A DNA stretch of 64,000 bases from Bacteroidota bacterium. Its GTDB lineage: Bacteria; Bacteroidota; Bacteroidia; Chitinophagales; Saprospiraceae. The notes under the pieces were generated by a model. The model was not told the DNA's origin, ran no database searches, and saw only the letters and a list, made by a program, of their open reading frames with translations. Below, piece after piece: positions 1 to 9,796 of the stretch. The stretch spans positions 17,506-81,505 of the forward strand of contig CAUJEY010000038.1 in NCBI GenBank assembly GCA_963169325.1, written 5' to 3'. Made by a program: the position numbers and the translations under genes. Positions within the stretch are counted from its first letter, which is position 1. Each line of letters opens with the position of its first letter.

Positions 1-2082
1 AACCAATTCGAATTTCAGGCAACCATTTGTTTTTGTATCGCACACGCTTTCCCGGTCCACCCGGATGGTGAAACAACAGGTTTTTTCGCTGCCACAGGCA
101 TCTTCGGCGCGGTAACAAACGGTATTGATCCCGAGTGGGAACAGGTCGCCGCTGGCCCCGCCGGTATTTAAACCGATCAGCAGTTCCGGGCAGGTACAAT
201 CGGACAAGGCGCCCGGCAACTGGTAAACCACCGGCACGGCCGTTATGCCGGCCGGCACAACGATGTCCATATTCTCCGGACAAGTCAATTGCAGCGTGCT
301 TTGCTGGCCGGCGGTTTCGTATTCCAGCGTATAAGTAGCCAGCGTATCGCAGCCACCCGCAGTAGCGGGCAGCACGAGGCTGACCGTGCCCGGCTGGCTG
401 TATGATGTACCGCCGAGTAGAACCGACTCACCGGGGCAGAATGCGATGGTTCGGCTGATGGTCGGTTGGTTTAGCCAATTCAAGGTGTAAATGGACTGGG
501 TATCGCACACCCCGCAAGTGGTGGACGGGATGTTTAGGGTAACCGTACCGGGCTGGCTGTAAGGGATACCGCCGATAGTGACCGTTTCGCCGGGGCAAAA
601 CGAAATGGTATACTGAAGGAGGTGTTTGGGTTGTTGTTCCAGGGCGTACCGGACGATGGTACGGCAAGCGTTGTCGGCAGCGGGCAGCGTATCGGTGACA
701 ATGCCGGACTGATTGTAGGTAATACCGCCTATAGTGACTGTTTGGCCGTCGCAGAACCGGATGGTTTGGCCGACTTCGATGAAGGGTTGATTAAAACAAA
801 AATCTCCCGCTTCCAAGTCTCCATCGCCGGCAAAATCCGACTCATAAGGAACCAAACTATCATAAGCGGTAGTACTGACAGGCTCCTTAAACGTGGTGAG
901 GCAAGCATCCTCCACGGTCACCGGCAGGTTGGTCACGCAACAACCGGCTACGGCGCCAAGAGAATCCGTTTTGATCAATAATATATCCAGATTATCGTTT
1001 CCGACTTGTCCCACAGCCATAAGCCCCCCATCGGCCGTCCGGATAATACGTGTTAACTCGCTAGTCTTCAAGCCGCGAAATGACCGCGCCCAAATCAAGT
1101 CGCCATCTTTATCTAATTTAATCATCGCAGCAAACAAAGGGCCTCCGCTTGCTGTCTGGTAATAATTTGTAGAGATAACAAGGCTGCCATCGGGGAGCAT
1201 GGTGCTGAAGGGTACGATGTTGCGGTCGGAGGTACTATATTTTTTGGACCAAATCAGCTGTCCGTTGGCGTCCACTTTTTGTACCCAATTTTTGACCCAG
1301 GCCTTACCCAGGATGACTTCCCCGGCATTGCCCATCATTACGTGGTCTCCTTCAGGCGTGCGGTGCATTTTATAGAAATAATTAATGGAATCCGTCTGAA
1401 AGCCAACCGATTCCTTTACGGTGCCCGAAACCAGGTCCATTGTGCTCCAGGTGCCATGCCGGTTCAAACCGCCTGCCAGGTATAGCAGACTGTCTGCTGT
1501 GTATTGGGCGTTCATCAGACTGCTACCAGTGTTCGATGTGATCCGGCTCCAGAGAATATCTCCGGCATTATCCACCCGGATGACAAATGATGATTGGGGG
1601 TTAGTGCCCGAAAGAATGTAACCGTCGGGCATAACGACGATTTGTCCGGTTGGAAATTCGCTGGATGCCGGTGCACCTATCGTTTTTTGCCAAAGCAGAT
1701 TGCCGTCGTCATCCACTTTTACCAACCAGGCGTCTGAAACACTGGAACCATCCTTTTTAATACTCCCCCAGGCAATGAATCCGCCATCATTGGCTATAGC
1801 AACGGACTCAAAGCCAACCTCATCTGTCCCGCCATACGTTTTTTGCCAAAGCACCGAACCGTTTTTGTCGATGCGGATTAAAAGCGCCAGGGGGGTGTTG
1901 TCTGCGGCTCTATGCGTTCTTCCGGCTATCAAATAACCATCCGGCGTTTCGATAATATCCGTAGCTGATTCCTGGTCAGGTGTGCCATAAGTTTTTTGAA
2001 ATGTGGTGATTTGGCTGAAAAGGGTGGCAGAAAACAGGCATAGAATACCCGTAATCGCATTGGGTGTGCAAGTAAAAATCAT
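1..2082 (-). CDS. Giant secreted beta-propeller/HYR protein (3' part outside window)
   Basis: The frame is open from an ATG at 2082 to base 1, so 694 codons are visible and the C terminus lies beyond the left edge. A Sec signal peptide starts MIFTCTPNAITGILCLF and ends near LFSQ. About 400 residues follow with recurring blades of the type DGGFIxxG...LVKVDDDGNLLWQKT, typical of bacterial beta-propellers. Next come three tandem ~45-residue repeats with FCPGE/FCDGQ...GG..Y.QPGT...CDT (about bases 330-790), and then an HYR-like domain with many Cys (about 1-300). The same module order occurs in the neighbouring gene 2128-8379, of which this is a tandem paralogue 45 bases downstream on the same strand; the two are probably co-transcribed. 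By analogy a type IX sorting domain is expected at the unseen C terminus. Function is unknown; surface display or adhesion is an inference. Confidence 0.85.
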   Translation of the reverse strand, partial: MIFTCTPNAITGILCLFSATLFSQITTFQKTYGTPDQESATDIIETPDGYLIAGRTHRAADNTPLALLIRIDKNGSVLWQKTYGGTDEVGFESVAIANDGGFIAWGSIKKDGSSVSDAWLVKVDDDGNLLWQKTIGAPASSEFPTGQIVVMPDGYILSGTNPQSSFVIRVDNAGDILWSRITSNTGSSLMNAQYTADSLLYLAGGLNRHGTWSTMDLVSGTVKESVGFQTDSINYFYKMHRTPEGDHVMMGNAGEVILGKAWVKNWVQKVDANGQLIWSKKYSTSDRNIVPFSTMLPDGSLVISTNYYQTASGGPLFAAMIKLDKDGDLIWARSFRGLKTSELTRIIRTADGGLMAVGQVGNDNLDILLIKTDSLGAVAGCCVTNLPVTVEDACLTTFKEPVSTTAYDSLVPYESDFAGDGDLEAGDFCFNQPFIEVGQTIRFCDGQTVTIGGITYNQSGIVTDTLPAADNACRTIVRYALEQQPKHLLQYTISFCPGETVTIGGIPYSQPGTVTLNIPSTTCGVCDTQSIYTLNWLNQPTISRTIAFCPGESVLLGGTSYSQPGTVSLVLPATAGGCDTLATYTLEYETAGQQSTLQLTCPENMDIVVPAGITAVPVVYQLPGALSDCTCPELLIGLNTGGASGDLFPLGINTVCYRAEDACGSEKTCCFTIRVDRESVCDTKTNGCLKFELV

Positions 2083-2127
2083 AGCGGATAGATTGAAAAT
2101 TAATAGATGTTTTTCGATGGACAAATC

Positions 2128-5100
2128 TCAATCCTGTATAATCAGTTTTCCACTGCCCGCAAACCGTCCGTTTTCCATTATTTTAAAATAGTACATCCCG
2201 GTAGACAGGCCCGAAGGCGCCGGCAATACCTGATTGTCCACAATCCGGCGTTCCATCACCAATCGCCCGGCCAAATCCTGCAACACAAAAACCCCGTCCG
2301 GGAAATCGCCGCCGGCAATCGTCAGGGTTGTCCCTTCGGTTACCGGGTTGGGAAATACGTGCAGCACCGCGGCAGTTGCCGGCGCAGCGCGTTCGCTTAT
2401 TTCAGCAGCCGGTTTAGTCGCCGGCTCGGTACCTACCGGGCAGTAGAAGGTGTTGAGGTGCGCTTCTACATACGCTCCCGAAAGCAAACGTGCCGCTACA
2501 TGAATATAATCCGGCTTGGTTTGCGCCGGCAATACATACCGGAAAATATCCGACTGGCCGTTGGCCAAACCCGTTGATTCCGGCTTGAACCGCAGGGAAT
2601 AAAATGGCGTAAAATTCGGGTTTCGCACAATATAGGCCAGGCCGCCCGGCGACGTGTAGACGCTGTTGTTAGCCGGCGTCATAGCCTCCACGCCGGTGGG
2701 CATCTGGATATAAGCGTAAGTCATTTCGGCACTGCAATTGTTGGTGAGCCGGATACGGTACACCCAGTTCTGGCCCGCGTCGCGATTGACCGAAAGCAGT
2801 TCGAATTTCAGGCACCCGTTTGTTTTTGTATCGCACACGCTTTCCCGGTCCACCCGGATGGTGAAACAACAGGTTTTTTCACTGCCGCAGGCATCTTCTG
2901 CGCGGTAACAAACGGTGCTGACACCGAGCGGGAACAGGCTACCGCCGGCCCCGCCGGACACCAGATCAATATTTACACCCGGGCATACACAATCGGAAGC
3001 CGCATTGGGCAGGTTATAGGCCACGGATACGGCTGTAATACCGGCCGCAGCAACGACGACGGTGTCTTTCGGACAAGTCAGTTGAAGGGTGCTTGGCGGT
3101 TTTACAAATTCGCCGACAACGAGGTTATTCGAATAGTCGCATTCTTCAACAGCCGTATTGTGCAGACTGTCGAGGGAAAATGGCGTTGGGTGGCCCCCGT
3201 CGTCGTTCGCCACCACAGCAAGCGTCAGACTGCCCGCGCCTGGGAGCGCCGAACTGATATCCGGGATCACAATGGTTTGGCATGCGCCACTGTCCACAGC
3301 CGCGCTACTCAGCACCGTCAACAGCAGGTTGGCATTTCCCACAGTCGGGTTGGCGTCGTACAGGGTAACGGGCGTATTCGCCGGCAGCGGCGCCGGTCCG
3401 GCATTGCATATACGTAGCCGGACTTCGGTGCGGCCGTCGTTGCAAAATATAGAATCAACAAACACCGTGGCATCGGGTTTGCCTGTGCAGGAATCGGGAC
3501 AATTAAGACAGATGGGTTCCGATGTGATGGTTTCCGGCGAAACGTTTGGAAGCGAAATCGCGGCATAGTTGTGGAAGACGTCGATCGGCGAAAGTATATG
3601 CGCGCTGGAATAAAGCGTGTCAAAATCTTTTTCATCAACGGTCAACGGACTGACGTAGGTGCAGGCGCCATCCGAGTACACGGTTCCATCCAAATTTAAT
3701 TTTCCGATCACCATGTCGAAGCCCTGTCCGTTCTCGATGCTCCCGATCAGGTACAGTTTGTCGGAAACGTGGATAACATCTCTGAACCGGTCATCCCCGG
3801 TCCGACCATAAGACCGCCGCCATAAAATGTTGCCGTCTTTGTCCGTTTTGATTAAAAACATCTCTTGGTCCGCAGCGACGCCACGCCTAAAGCTGCCGCT
3901 CAACAAATAGCCGTCGGGAAAATTGACAATTTTAAACGCCGATTGCACTGTACCGCCGGCGATGTCGTATTCCTTTACCCACAATAGTTCGCCTGTAAGG
4001 CTGATTTTCATCAGCTTTAACGTTGACAACAACAGGTTGGCGCCCGAATTATCGCCATGAGCGAACATGATGATTCCGCCATTATCCGGCAACATCGATC
4101 CGGCATACAGCTGGGCATCGACGGCGCTCGACCGCAGATAATGCCGCGACCATTGTACGTTGCCGTCTATATCCAGTACGGTAAGTGCCGGCCGAAGTCC
4201 GGTCTGTCCGACAGTATGAAAATCGTAATCGCCGCAGGCATAAATCAGGTTGTTTTCGATGAACACATCATCAAAGATTTCACAACTGCCCAGGTTATAG
4301 TGTTTATCCCAGATCATTGCACCCGTGTTGCGGTCGATTTCCAGGAGCAAGGCATTGCAGCTGCTACCGCCGCTTGCCGCGTCCGTTTGCCCGATCAGAA
4401 AGTAGTTTTCACTTCCGTCTTTATTTTTTTCTAATATTTTGGTAAAAAAGCAGCGTATCGGGCTGTCCATCCGACTGCGCCATAGGAGTTGCCCGGTAGC
4501 CGGATTCATTTTAAAAGCAAAAGATTGTATCGTCGTAACGAGGGCATTCCCAACCCCGATAATCTGTCCTTCCGCGTCAAGGCGCATATCTGTAATAATA
4601 TCCACGCCGGCTGCCATATCCATGGAGCGGGCCCAGATCACGTTCATGTTTTTATCGGTAAGAGCCACTACCATTTCTTCGCCTGCCGATGCAGCGACGA
4701 AAAAGGTTTCGTTCGGTGCGGCCACGATTTTATACCCCCGGGTCGATTGCCCGGGCACGAACAGCCTTTTGATGAAAGAGGCTTCGCAAGTGGAATCGCC
4801 ACAGGCGTCCCCGGTTTTAAATTCCAGCGTATAGGTAGCAATCGTATCGCAGCCGCCTGTCGTGGACGGTAGGTTCAGGGTAACGGTTCCGGGCAGGTTG
4901 TAGGTGGAATCGCCGAGGGTAACCGATTCGCCGGGACAGAACTCAAGCACTTCAGTTAGTTGTACCGGCGGTAAAACTGTTATAAACACACTGTCGGTTT
5001 GTACGAACCCGCAAAAATCCTTCACTTCCACCCGGTAGATTCCTGTGGTCAAAACCGTGAAAGCAGGATTCGCAGAACCGTCCTGCCAGGTATATTGATA

Positions 5101-8100
5101 AAACCCGGTACCGGCGTTCAGCACCAGGGCGCCTGAACCACAAACCGCGCGATCGGGGCCGAGATTGAGTACGGGCGATGCCGGTTTTACAAATTCGCCG
5201 GCAGCCAGGTTATTCGAATAGTCGCACTCTTCAATAGCAGAATTGTGGAGACTGTCGAGGGAAAACGGCGTTGGGTGGCTGCCGTCGTCGTTCGCCACGG
5301 CCACCAGCGTGAATTGGCCGCCATTCGGGAAAAACGAAGCAATATCCGGGATCACAATGGCTTGGCATGCGCCACTGTCCACAACCGCGCTACTCGACAC
5401 CGTCAACAGCAGGTTGGCATTTCCCGTAGTCGGGTTGGCGTCGTACAGGGTAACGGGCGTATTCGCCGGCAGCGGCGCCGGTCCGGCATTGCATATACGA
5501 AGCCTGACTTCGGTACGGCCTTCGTTGCAATATATCGAATCAACAAACACCGTGGCATCGGTTTTTCCGGAGCAGGAATCGGTGCAAATTTGAAGACAGA
5601 TGGGTTCCGACGTGATGGTTTCCGGCGCAACGGTTGGAAGCGAAGCCGTGCCATAGTTGTGGTTGACATTGATAGACGACAGCGTATGCGCACTGAAAAA
5701 CAGCGGGTCGTAGTCCCGTACCTCAACGGTCATTGGTTTAATGTAGGTACAAGGCACATCCGAATCTACTTCGCCGTCCAGGTATAATTTTCCGATGAGC
5801 ATATCGAATATCTGCGCGTTCTGGGCGCTTCCGATCAGGAGTAATTTATCGGCAACCTGGATGATATCGCTCAGGCGGTCTTCACCATTGAGCCCGTACG
5901 ATTTTTGCCATAAAACGTTGCCGGCTTTGTCCGTTTTGATTAAAAATATCTCTTTGCCCGTAGTGGTGGCACGCACAAAGGTGCCGGCCAGCAAATAGCC
6001 GTCCGGGAAGTTGAGTATTTTGAACGCCGATTGATCCGTGCCGCCGGCAATGTCGTATTCCTTTGCCCATAACAGTTGGCCCGTGGGGCTGGTTTTCATC
6101 AATTGTAATGTTGACATTGACAGGTTGGTGCCCGAATTGGTTCCATAGCCGAACAGCATAATCCCCCCATTATCAGGCAACAGGGAACTGGCATAAAGCC
6201 GGGCGTTGACGGCGCCCGATCGCAGATAATGCCAGGACCATTGTACATTTCCGGCCATATCCAGGGCTGTGAGGGCGGCCCGGAAGCCGGCCTGGCCGGC
6301 ATTGTTCAAATTGTAGCGTCCGCACGCATAGACCGTATTGTTTTCGATATATACATCGTAGAATGCTTCACAACTGCCCAGGTTATAGTGTTTGTCCCAT
6401 AATAAAGCGCCCGAATTGCGATCAATTTCCATCAATAACGCATCGCAGCCGGTCCCGCCGCTCGCCGCATCGGTTTGCCCTAACAAAAAGTAATTACCGC
6501 TCCCGTCGTCGTTTTTTTCCAAAATATTGGTGAAATAGGAATTGATCGGACTGTTCTGTTGGCTGCGCCAAAGGAGTTGTCCGGTGGCGGGATCCATTTT
6601 AAAGGCAAAACATTGTACCGGTGAAGTAAGGGCGTTCCCTACTCCGATCAGGTACCCTTCCGCATCCAGGCGCATATCCTGAATCGCATCCGGACCGCCT
6701 GCCAGGTCCACGGACCGGGCCCAGATCACGTTCATATTTTTGTCGGTAAGCGCTATGATAGTGTTTTCGTCTGCCGATGCGGCGACGAAGAAGGTTTCGT
6801 TTGGGGCAGGTACGATTTTATATCCCTGGGTCGATTTTCCCTGTACAAACAGCCTTTTGAAAAACGAGGCTTCGCAAGTGGAATCACCACAGGCGTTCCC
6901 GGTTTTATATTCCAGCGTATAGGTAGCAATCGTATCGCAGCCGCCTGTAGTAGACGGCAGGTTCAGGGTAACGGTTCCGGGCTGATGGTAAGTGGAATCG
7001 CCGAGGGTAACCGATTCGCCGGGGCAGAATTGGATGGTTTGGCTAATTTCGGGTTGTACATTGGAACAAAAATCCAACACAGGTAAGATCGCCGTATCGG
7101 CAAATGCAAACTGGAATGGAACCGTTTGTTCAAAGGTCGCCTCATTGATCTGTTCCTGCCGGGGTGTCACCGGAATATCCTCGACGACGATGGTCGGGGT
7201 AGCCACGCAGCAGCCGTCCACAATACCCAGGGAGTCGGTTTTAATCCATATTGCATTCTGATTGATGGTAGGCCCGGAAATATTTTGGGTATAGCCCGTG
7301 GCGAAAAAACCACCGTCGGATGTTTGAGTAATGTCGTTAATAAAGAGCCATGGCGTACCGGTAAAAGTTCTGGCCCAAACCACGGCCCCGGCCGTGTCAA
7401 TTTTGACTAATGCGGAATGTATGATGCCGACCTGTGTAGAAGGTTGAAAATAGAGTCCAAGCACACAAGTGCCATCAGCGAGCATTTCGCTGGCAGTAAC
7501 GTTGCTCACCTCCCCCGCATTATAAATTTTCGACCAGATTACCTGCCCCTGTGGGTCGGCCTTTTGCACCCAGCCGTAGTACCGGAACAGTCCGGGAATG
7601 TCTTTGGTAATATTACCCGTCATGATTTGATTGCCCTCCGGGGTCCGGTGCATATTGTACAACCAATTGATCGAGTCAGCGAGGTATTCGCGGTGCTGAA
7701 CAATTTCCCCGGTACTGATATTCATGGTTCTCCAGGCGCCAAGGCTATTCGCCGTACCGGTCAGGTAAAGCATACTGTCCACCACGTAATGCGCATGCAT
7801 GCTGCTATAATTGTTCGATGGGGTAAACTGGCTCCACAACGTATTGCCGGCATTGTTGACCCGCAGGATAAATGGTTGATAATATCCGGGATTGACTTTC
7901 GAGCCGGAGAGGATATAACCATCCGGCATGGCGATTATTCTGCCGGACGGATATTCACTGAATCCCGTCTCGCCGATGGTTTTTTGCCAAAGCAAATTAC
8001 CGTCGTCATCCAGCTTTACCAGCCAGGCATCGGTGCGGTTCAGGTTGAAATTTTCGAGCGCTCCCCAGACGATAAACCCGCCATCGTTGGCGGGCGCGAT

Positions 8101-8379
8101 GTCACGGAACCCGTCGTCGGCAAATTGACCGTAGGTTTTTTTCCAAATTACCGTGCCGTTTTTATCCAGTTTGATCAGCAGGGCATCGGTGTGGTCGTTC
8201 GTTGGGTTAAACGTTTCCCCGGCAATCAGATAACCGTCGGCGGTTTCGAGCATGTCGTTAACGACATCGTAGCCCGCCCCGCCGTAAGTTTGCTGGAACG
8301 TGGCGGTTTGGCTAAAGAGGTTGGAACAAAACAGGCTGATAAGCCCGGATAATGCCAGGCGGGTAGAGCAATATACCAT
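2128..8379 (-). CDS. Giant T9SS type A secreted protein with beta-propellers, CARDB-like and HYR domains
   Basis: About 2,083 residues. I chose the ATG at 8379 (MVYCSTRLALSG...LFSQ) because it places a signal peptide at the N terminus exactly as in the paralogue at 1-2082; an in-frame ATG at 8502 would add 41 residues in front of it. Domains in order: a propeller with DGGFIVWG/LVKLDDDGNLLWQKT blades; then two copies of a module (DNA about 5180-7060 and 3095-4965) made of an FCPGESVTLGDSTY repeat, a second propeller and a CARDB-like domain (DATVFVDSI...RLRICNAGPAPLPAN); an HYR domain (TCPKDTVVV...CYRAEDACGSEKTCCFTI); a DUF11-like domain; and a C-terminal type A sorting domain (FPNPV...LQDLAGRLV...STGMYYFKI). 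Secretion by the type IX system to the cell surface is expected. The substrate or partner is unknown. Confidence 0.9.
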   Translation of the reverse strand: MVYCSTRLALSGLISLFCSNLFSQTATFQQTYGGAGYDVVNDMLETADGYLIAGETFNPTNDHTDALLIKLDKNGTVIWKKTYGQFADDGFRDIAPANDGGFIVWGALENFNLNRTDAWLVKLDDDGNLLWQKTIGETGFSEYPSGRIIAMPDGYILSGSKVNPGYYQPFILRVNNAGNTLWSQFTPSNNYSSMHAHYVVDSMLYLTGTANSLGAWRTMNISTGEIVQHREYLADSINWLYNMHRTPEGNQIMTGNITKDIPGLFRYYGWVQKADPQGQVIWSKIYNAGEVSNVTASEMLADGTCVLGLYFQPSTQVGIIHSALVKIDTAGAVVWARTFTGTPWLFINDITQTSDGGFFATGYTQNISGPTINQNAIWIKTDSLGIVDGCCVATPTIVVEDIPVTPRQEQINEATFEQTVPFQFAFADTAILPVLDFCSNVQPEISQTIQFCPGESVTLGDSTYHQPGTVTLNLPSTTGGCDTIATYTLEYKTGNACGDSTCEASFFKRLFVQGKSTQGYKIVPAPNETFFVAASADENTIIALTDKNMNVIWARSVDLAGGPDAIQDMRLDAEGYLIGVGNALTSPVQCFAFKMDPATGQLLWRSQQNSPINSYFTNILEKNDDGSGNYFLLGQTDAASGGTGCDALLMEIDRNSGALLWDKHYNLGSCEAFYDVYIENNTVYACGRYNLNNAGQAGFRAALTALDMAGNVQWSWHYLRSGAVNARLYASSLLPDNGGIMLFGYGTNSGTNLSMSTLQLMKTSPTGQLLWAKEYDIAGGTDQSAFKILNFPDGYLLAGTFVRATTTGKEIFLIKTDKAGNVLWQKSYGLNGEDRLSDIIQVADKLLLIGSAQNAQIFDMLIGKLYLDGEVDSDVPCTYIKPMTVEVRDYDPLFFSAHTLSSINVNHNYGTASLPTVAPETITSEPICLQICTDSCSGKTDATVFVDSIYCNEGRTEVRLRICNAGPAPLPANTPVTLYDANPTTGNANLLLTVSSSAVVDSGACQAIVIPDIASFFPNGGQFTLVAVANDDGSHPTPFSLDSLHNSAIEECDYSNNLAAGEFVKPASPVLNLGPDRAVCGSGALVLNAGTGFYQYTWQDGSANPAFTVLTTGIYRVEVKDFCGFVQTDSVFITVLPPVQLTEVLEFCPGESVTLGDSTYNLPGTVTLNLPSTTGGCDTIATYTLEFKTGDACGDSTCEASFIKRLFVPGQSTRGYKIVAAPNETFFVAASAGEEMVVALTDKNMNVIWARSMDMAAGVDIITDMRLDAEGQIIGVGNALVTTIQSFAFKMNPATGQLLWRSRMDSPIRCFFTKILEKNKDGSENYFLIGQTDAASGGSSCNALLLEIDRNTGAMIWDKHYNLGSCEIFDDVFIENNLIYACGDYDFHTVGQTGLRPALTVLDIDGNVQWSRHYLRSSAVDAQLYAGSMLPDNGGIIMFAHGDNSGANLLLSTLKLMKISLTGELLWVKEYDIAGGTVQSAFKIVNFPDGYLLSGSFRRGVAADQEMFLIKTDKDGNILWRRSYGRTGDDRFRDVIHVSDKLYLIGSIENGQGFDMVIGKLNLDGTVYSDGACTYVSPLTVDEKDFDTLYSSAHILSPIDVFHNYAAISLPNVSPETITSEPICLNCPDSCTGKPDATVFVDSIFCNDGRTEVRLRICNAGPAPLPANTPVTLYDANPTVGNANLLLTVLSSAAVDSGACQTIVIPDISSALPGAGSLTLAVVANDDGGHPTPFSLDSLHNTAVEECDYSNNLVVGEFVKPPSTLQLTCPKDTVVVAAAGITAVSVAYNLPNAASDCVCPGVNIDLVSGGAGGSLFPLGVSTVCYRAEDACGSEKTCCFTIRVDRESVCDTKTNGCLKFELLSVNRDAGQNWVYRIRLTNNCSAEMTYAYIQMPTGVEAMTPANNSVYTSPGGLAYIVRNPNFTPFYSLRFKPESTGLANGQSDIFRYVLPAQTKPDYIHVAARLLSGAYVEAHLNTFYCPVGTEPATKPAAEISERAAPATAAVLHVFPNPVTEGTTLTIAGGDFPDGVFVLQDLAGRLVMERRIVDNQVLPAPSGLSTGMYYFKIMENGRFAGSGKLIIQD
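3095..7060 (-). repeat. Internal tandem duplication, period about 2.09 kb
   Basis: Two near-identical blocks lie inside the gene 2128-8379. The string beginning gttcagggtaacggttccgg is at 6961 and again at 4873, an offset of 2,088 bases (696 codons). The segment tttacaaattcgccg is at 5186 and 3101, an offset of 2,085. Each copy is about 1.9 kb and they are separated by a unique Ig/PKD-like stretch (about 4966-5180). The offset is a multiple of three, so the frame is kept. DNA-level similarity is high in the FCPGE and CARDB-like parts, which suggests a recent duplication or gene conversion. Confidence 0.85.
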
Positions 8380-8612
8380 TTGGTAAAGTGTATGGTTAGC
8401 CGGTGGAGGGGCGCCGGAATTAGAAGAGATATGCTGTTTATCAGCAAATTTGTAGCCAAAGTCTGCGGCGGGCTGCATCAATTTTAGGGCAATGTAGAGC
8501 ATGTTTTTGGCAAAATATGCTCAAAAAGATTGATTTTAAAGCGTTTGTAAAATGCCGCGGCACTTTGCTACCCTGATTCCGGTAAGGGAGGATTGCGCTG
8601 TTTCTTTTATAA

Positions 8613-8924
8613 GCAATTTCTAATGTAAAACAATTACGCCCATCCTGTCCCCTCTTACTCTTCTTTCCTCCTGTTTGTCATCAGCCGCTATTCCAGCCTC
8701 GGCCGTGCATAACCCGCGAATTACCCCTATCCCCTTTTTCTCCCCCCCCGAACTTGTCATCCGCCGAAGGCGGAACCGTCCGCCCTACGAGGGAAAACCC
8801 GCATGTTAGGCCCTCGTAGAGCGGACGGTTCCCTCCGGGATGACAAGTTCGGGGGGGGGGGGGAGAAAAAGGTGATAGGGGTAGCACGGGCGTAACCGCG
8901 TAAATATTTTACATTAGAAATTGC
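8613..8924. repeat. Nested imperfect palindrome with a 14-base G run in a divergent promoter region
   Basis: Three nested inverted pairs are visible. The outer arms are gcaatttctaatgtaaa (8613-8629) and its complement (8908-8924). The middle arms run from tacccctat through a C run to gaacttgtcatcc (8722-8762), with the complement at 8838-8883 containing a 14-base G run. The inner arms are 8772-8793 and 8811-8832, with one mismatch. The element fills most of the gap between the divergent genes 2128-8379 and 9027-9641, which otherwise holds no gene. It could be a MITE-like remnant or a strongly structured regulatory element. No transposase is nearby. Confidence 0.7.
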
Positions 8925-8943
8925 TGAAGGAAACAACGGCTTC

Positions 8944-8972
8944 ACAATGACGCACAATGACGCACAATGACG
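8944..8972. repeat. Three direct copies of a 10-bp unit
   Basis: The unit acaatgacgc is repeated at 8944, 8954 and 8964 (last copy one base short), about 55 bases upstream of the cytochrome gene. It may be a binding site array or simple slippage; nothing in the sequence decides. Confidence 0.6.
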
Positions 8973-9026
8973 ATCAAATCTCCTATACTTGCGCTCAATT
9001 GCACTTATCTTCAAACTTTAGTATTC

Positions 9027-9641
9027 ATGAAAACATTTTTCACTTCGGCTTTTTGCCTGATTTGCACCCTGTTTTGGCTGACCAACTGCCAACAAACCGC
9101 TACCGATAAAACGGCCACAGACAAAACTGCCACCGGCGGAGATGCCGCCAGCGCTGAAGGCGCTCAGTTCACGTCCGAGGCACTCGTGCGCGGCGAATAT
9201 TTGGTCAATGTATTGGGCTGCGACGATTGTCATACCCCAAAAACCATGACCCCGCAAGGTCCTATTCCCGATATGTCGCGCCGCTTTATCGGCCATCCAG
9301 CCACGGAGGTGTTTGTATTGGACGATGAAAAAAAGAGTTTTATTAAAAAAGAGAATGTCTCTATTTTCAGTCCGGGCATGACCGCTGCCGCAGGCCCTTG
9401 GGGGCTGTCGTATGCCGCTAATATTACGAGCGATGTAACCGGAATAGGCGCCTGGACGGAAGCGCAATTTATCAAAGCCTTGCGCGAAGGCAAAACCAAG
9501 GGGTTGGATGATACGCGCCCCATACTGCCGCCGATGCCCTGGCCCAGCTACCGCAACCTGTCGGATGATGATTTGAAAGCCGTATTTGCCTACCTGCAAG
9601 CCCTGCCGCCCCAACGAAATGTGGTGCCGCCGCCGATGTAA
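9027..9641 (+). CDS. Monohaem c-type cytochrome lipoprotein
   Basis: About 204 residues. The start at 9027 gives MKTFFTSAFCLICTLFWLTNC, a lipoprotein signal whose Cys follows LTN; an upstream ATG at 8967 would bury it. Three TATDK repeats follow as a flexible linker. The haem site is CDDCH (GEYLVNVLGCDDCHTP), and the C-terminal helix NLSDDDLKAVFAYLQALPP is the usual end of a class I cytochrome c fold. A Met for the distal ligand is probably among the Met residues of the mid/late region (PPMPWPSY). It is likely anchored on the periplasmic side and shuttles electrons. Its partner is not visible, and the neighbouring truB is separated by a hairpin and is unrelated. Confidence 0.85.
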   Translation: MKTFFTSAFCLICTLFWLTNCQQTATDKTATDKTATGGDAASAEGAQFTSEALVRGEYLVNVLGCDDCHTPKTMTPQGPIPDMSRRFIGHPATEVFVLDDEKKSFIKKENVSIFSPGMTAAAGPWGLSYAANITSDVTGIGAWTEAQFIKALREGKTKGLDDTRPILPPMPWPSYRNLSDDDLKAVFAYLQALPPQRNVVPPPM

Positions 9642-9668
9642 TCATACGTGGGTGTATTGAAAGTCAAA

Positions 9669-9744
9669 CTCCCGCAGATGCCGCAGATTAATGCAGATTA
9701 TTCTCATAAAAATAATCTGTATTGATCTGCGAAATCTGCGGGAG
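9669..9744. repeat. Hairpin repeat of the 'CCGCAGAT' type
   Basis: A long stem-loop with arms ctcccgcagatgccgcagat... and its near-complement ending ...aatctgcgggag, loop near ctcataaa. Each arm itself repeats gcagatt. It lies between the cytochrome gene and truB and could end the upstream transcript or be a REP-like element. Confidence 0.75.
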
Positions 9745-9796
9745 CCCAATGCAAAACGCGGCGTTGTTGCCGGTATCCGCCCAACTTGATTGATCC

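Noticed and set aside
7417..8352. 311-codon open frame on the plus strand
   Set aside because: Antisense to the giant secreted protein, whose frame, signal peptide and domains are clear.
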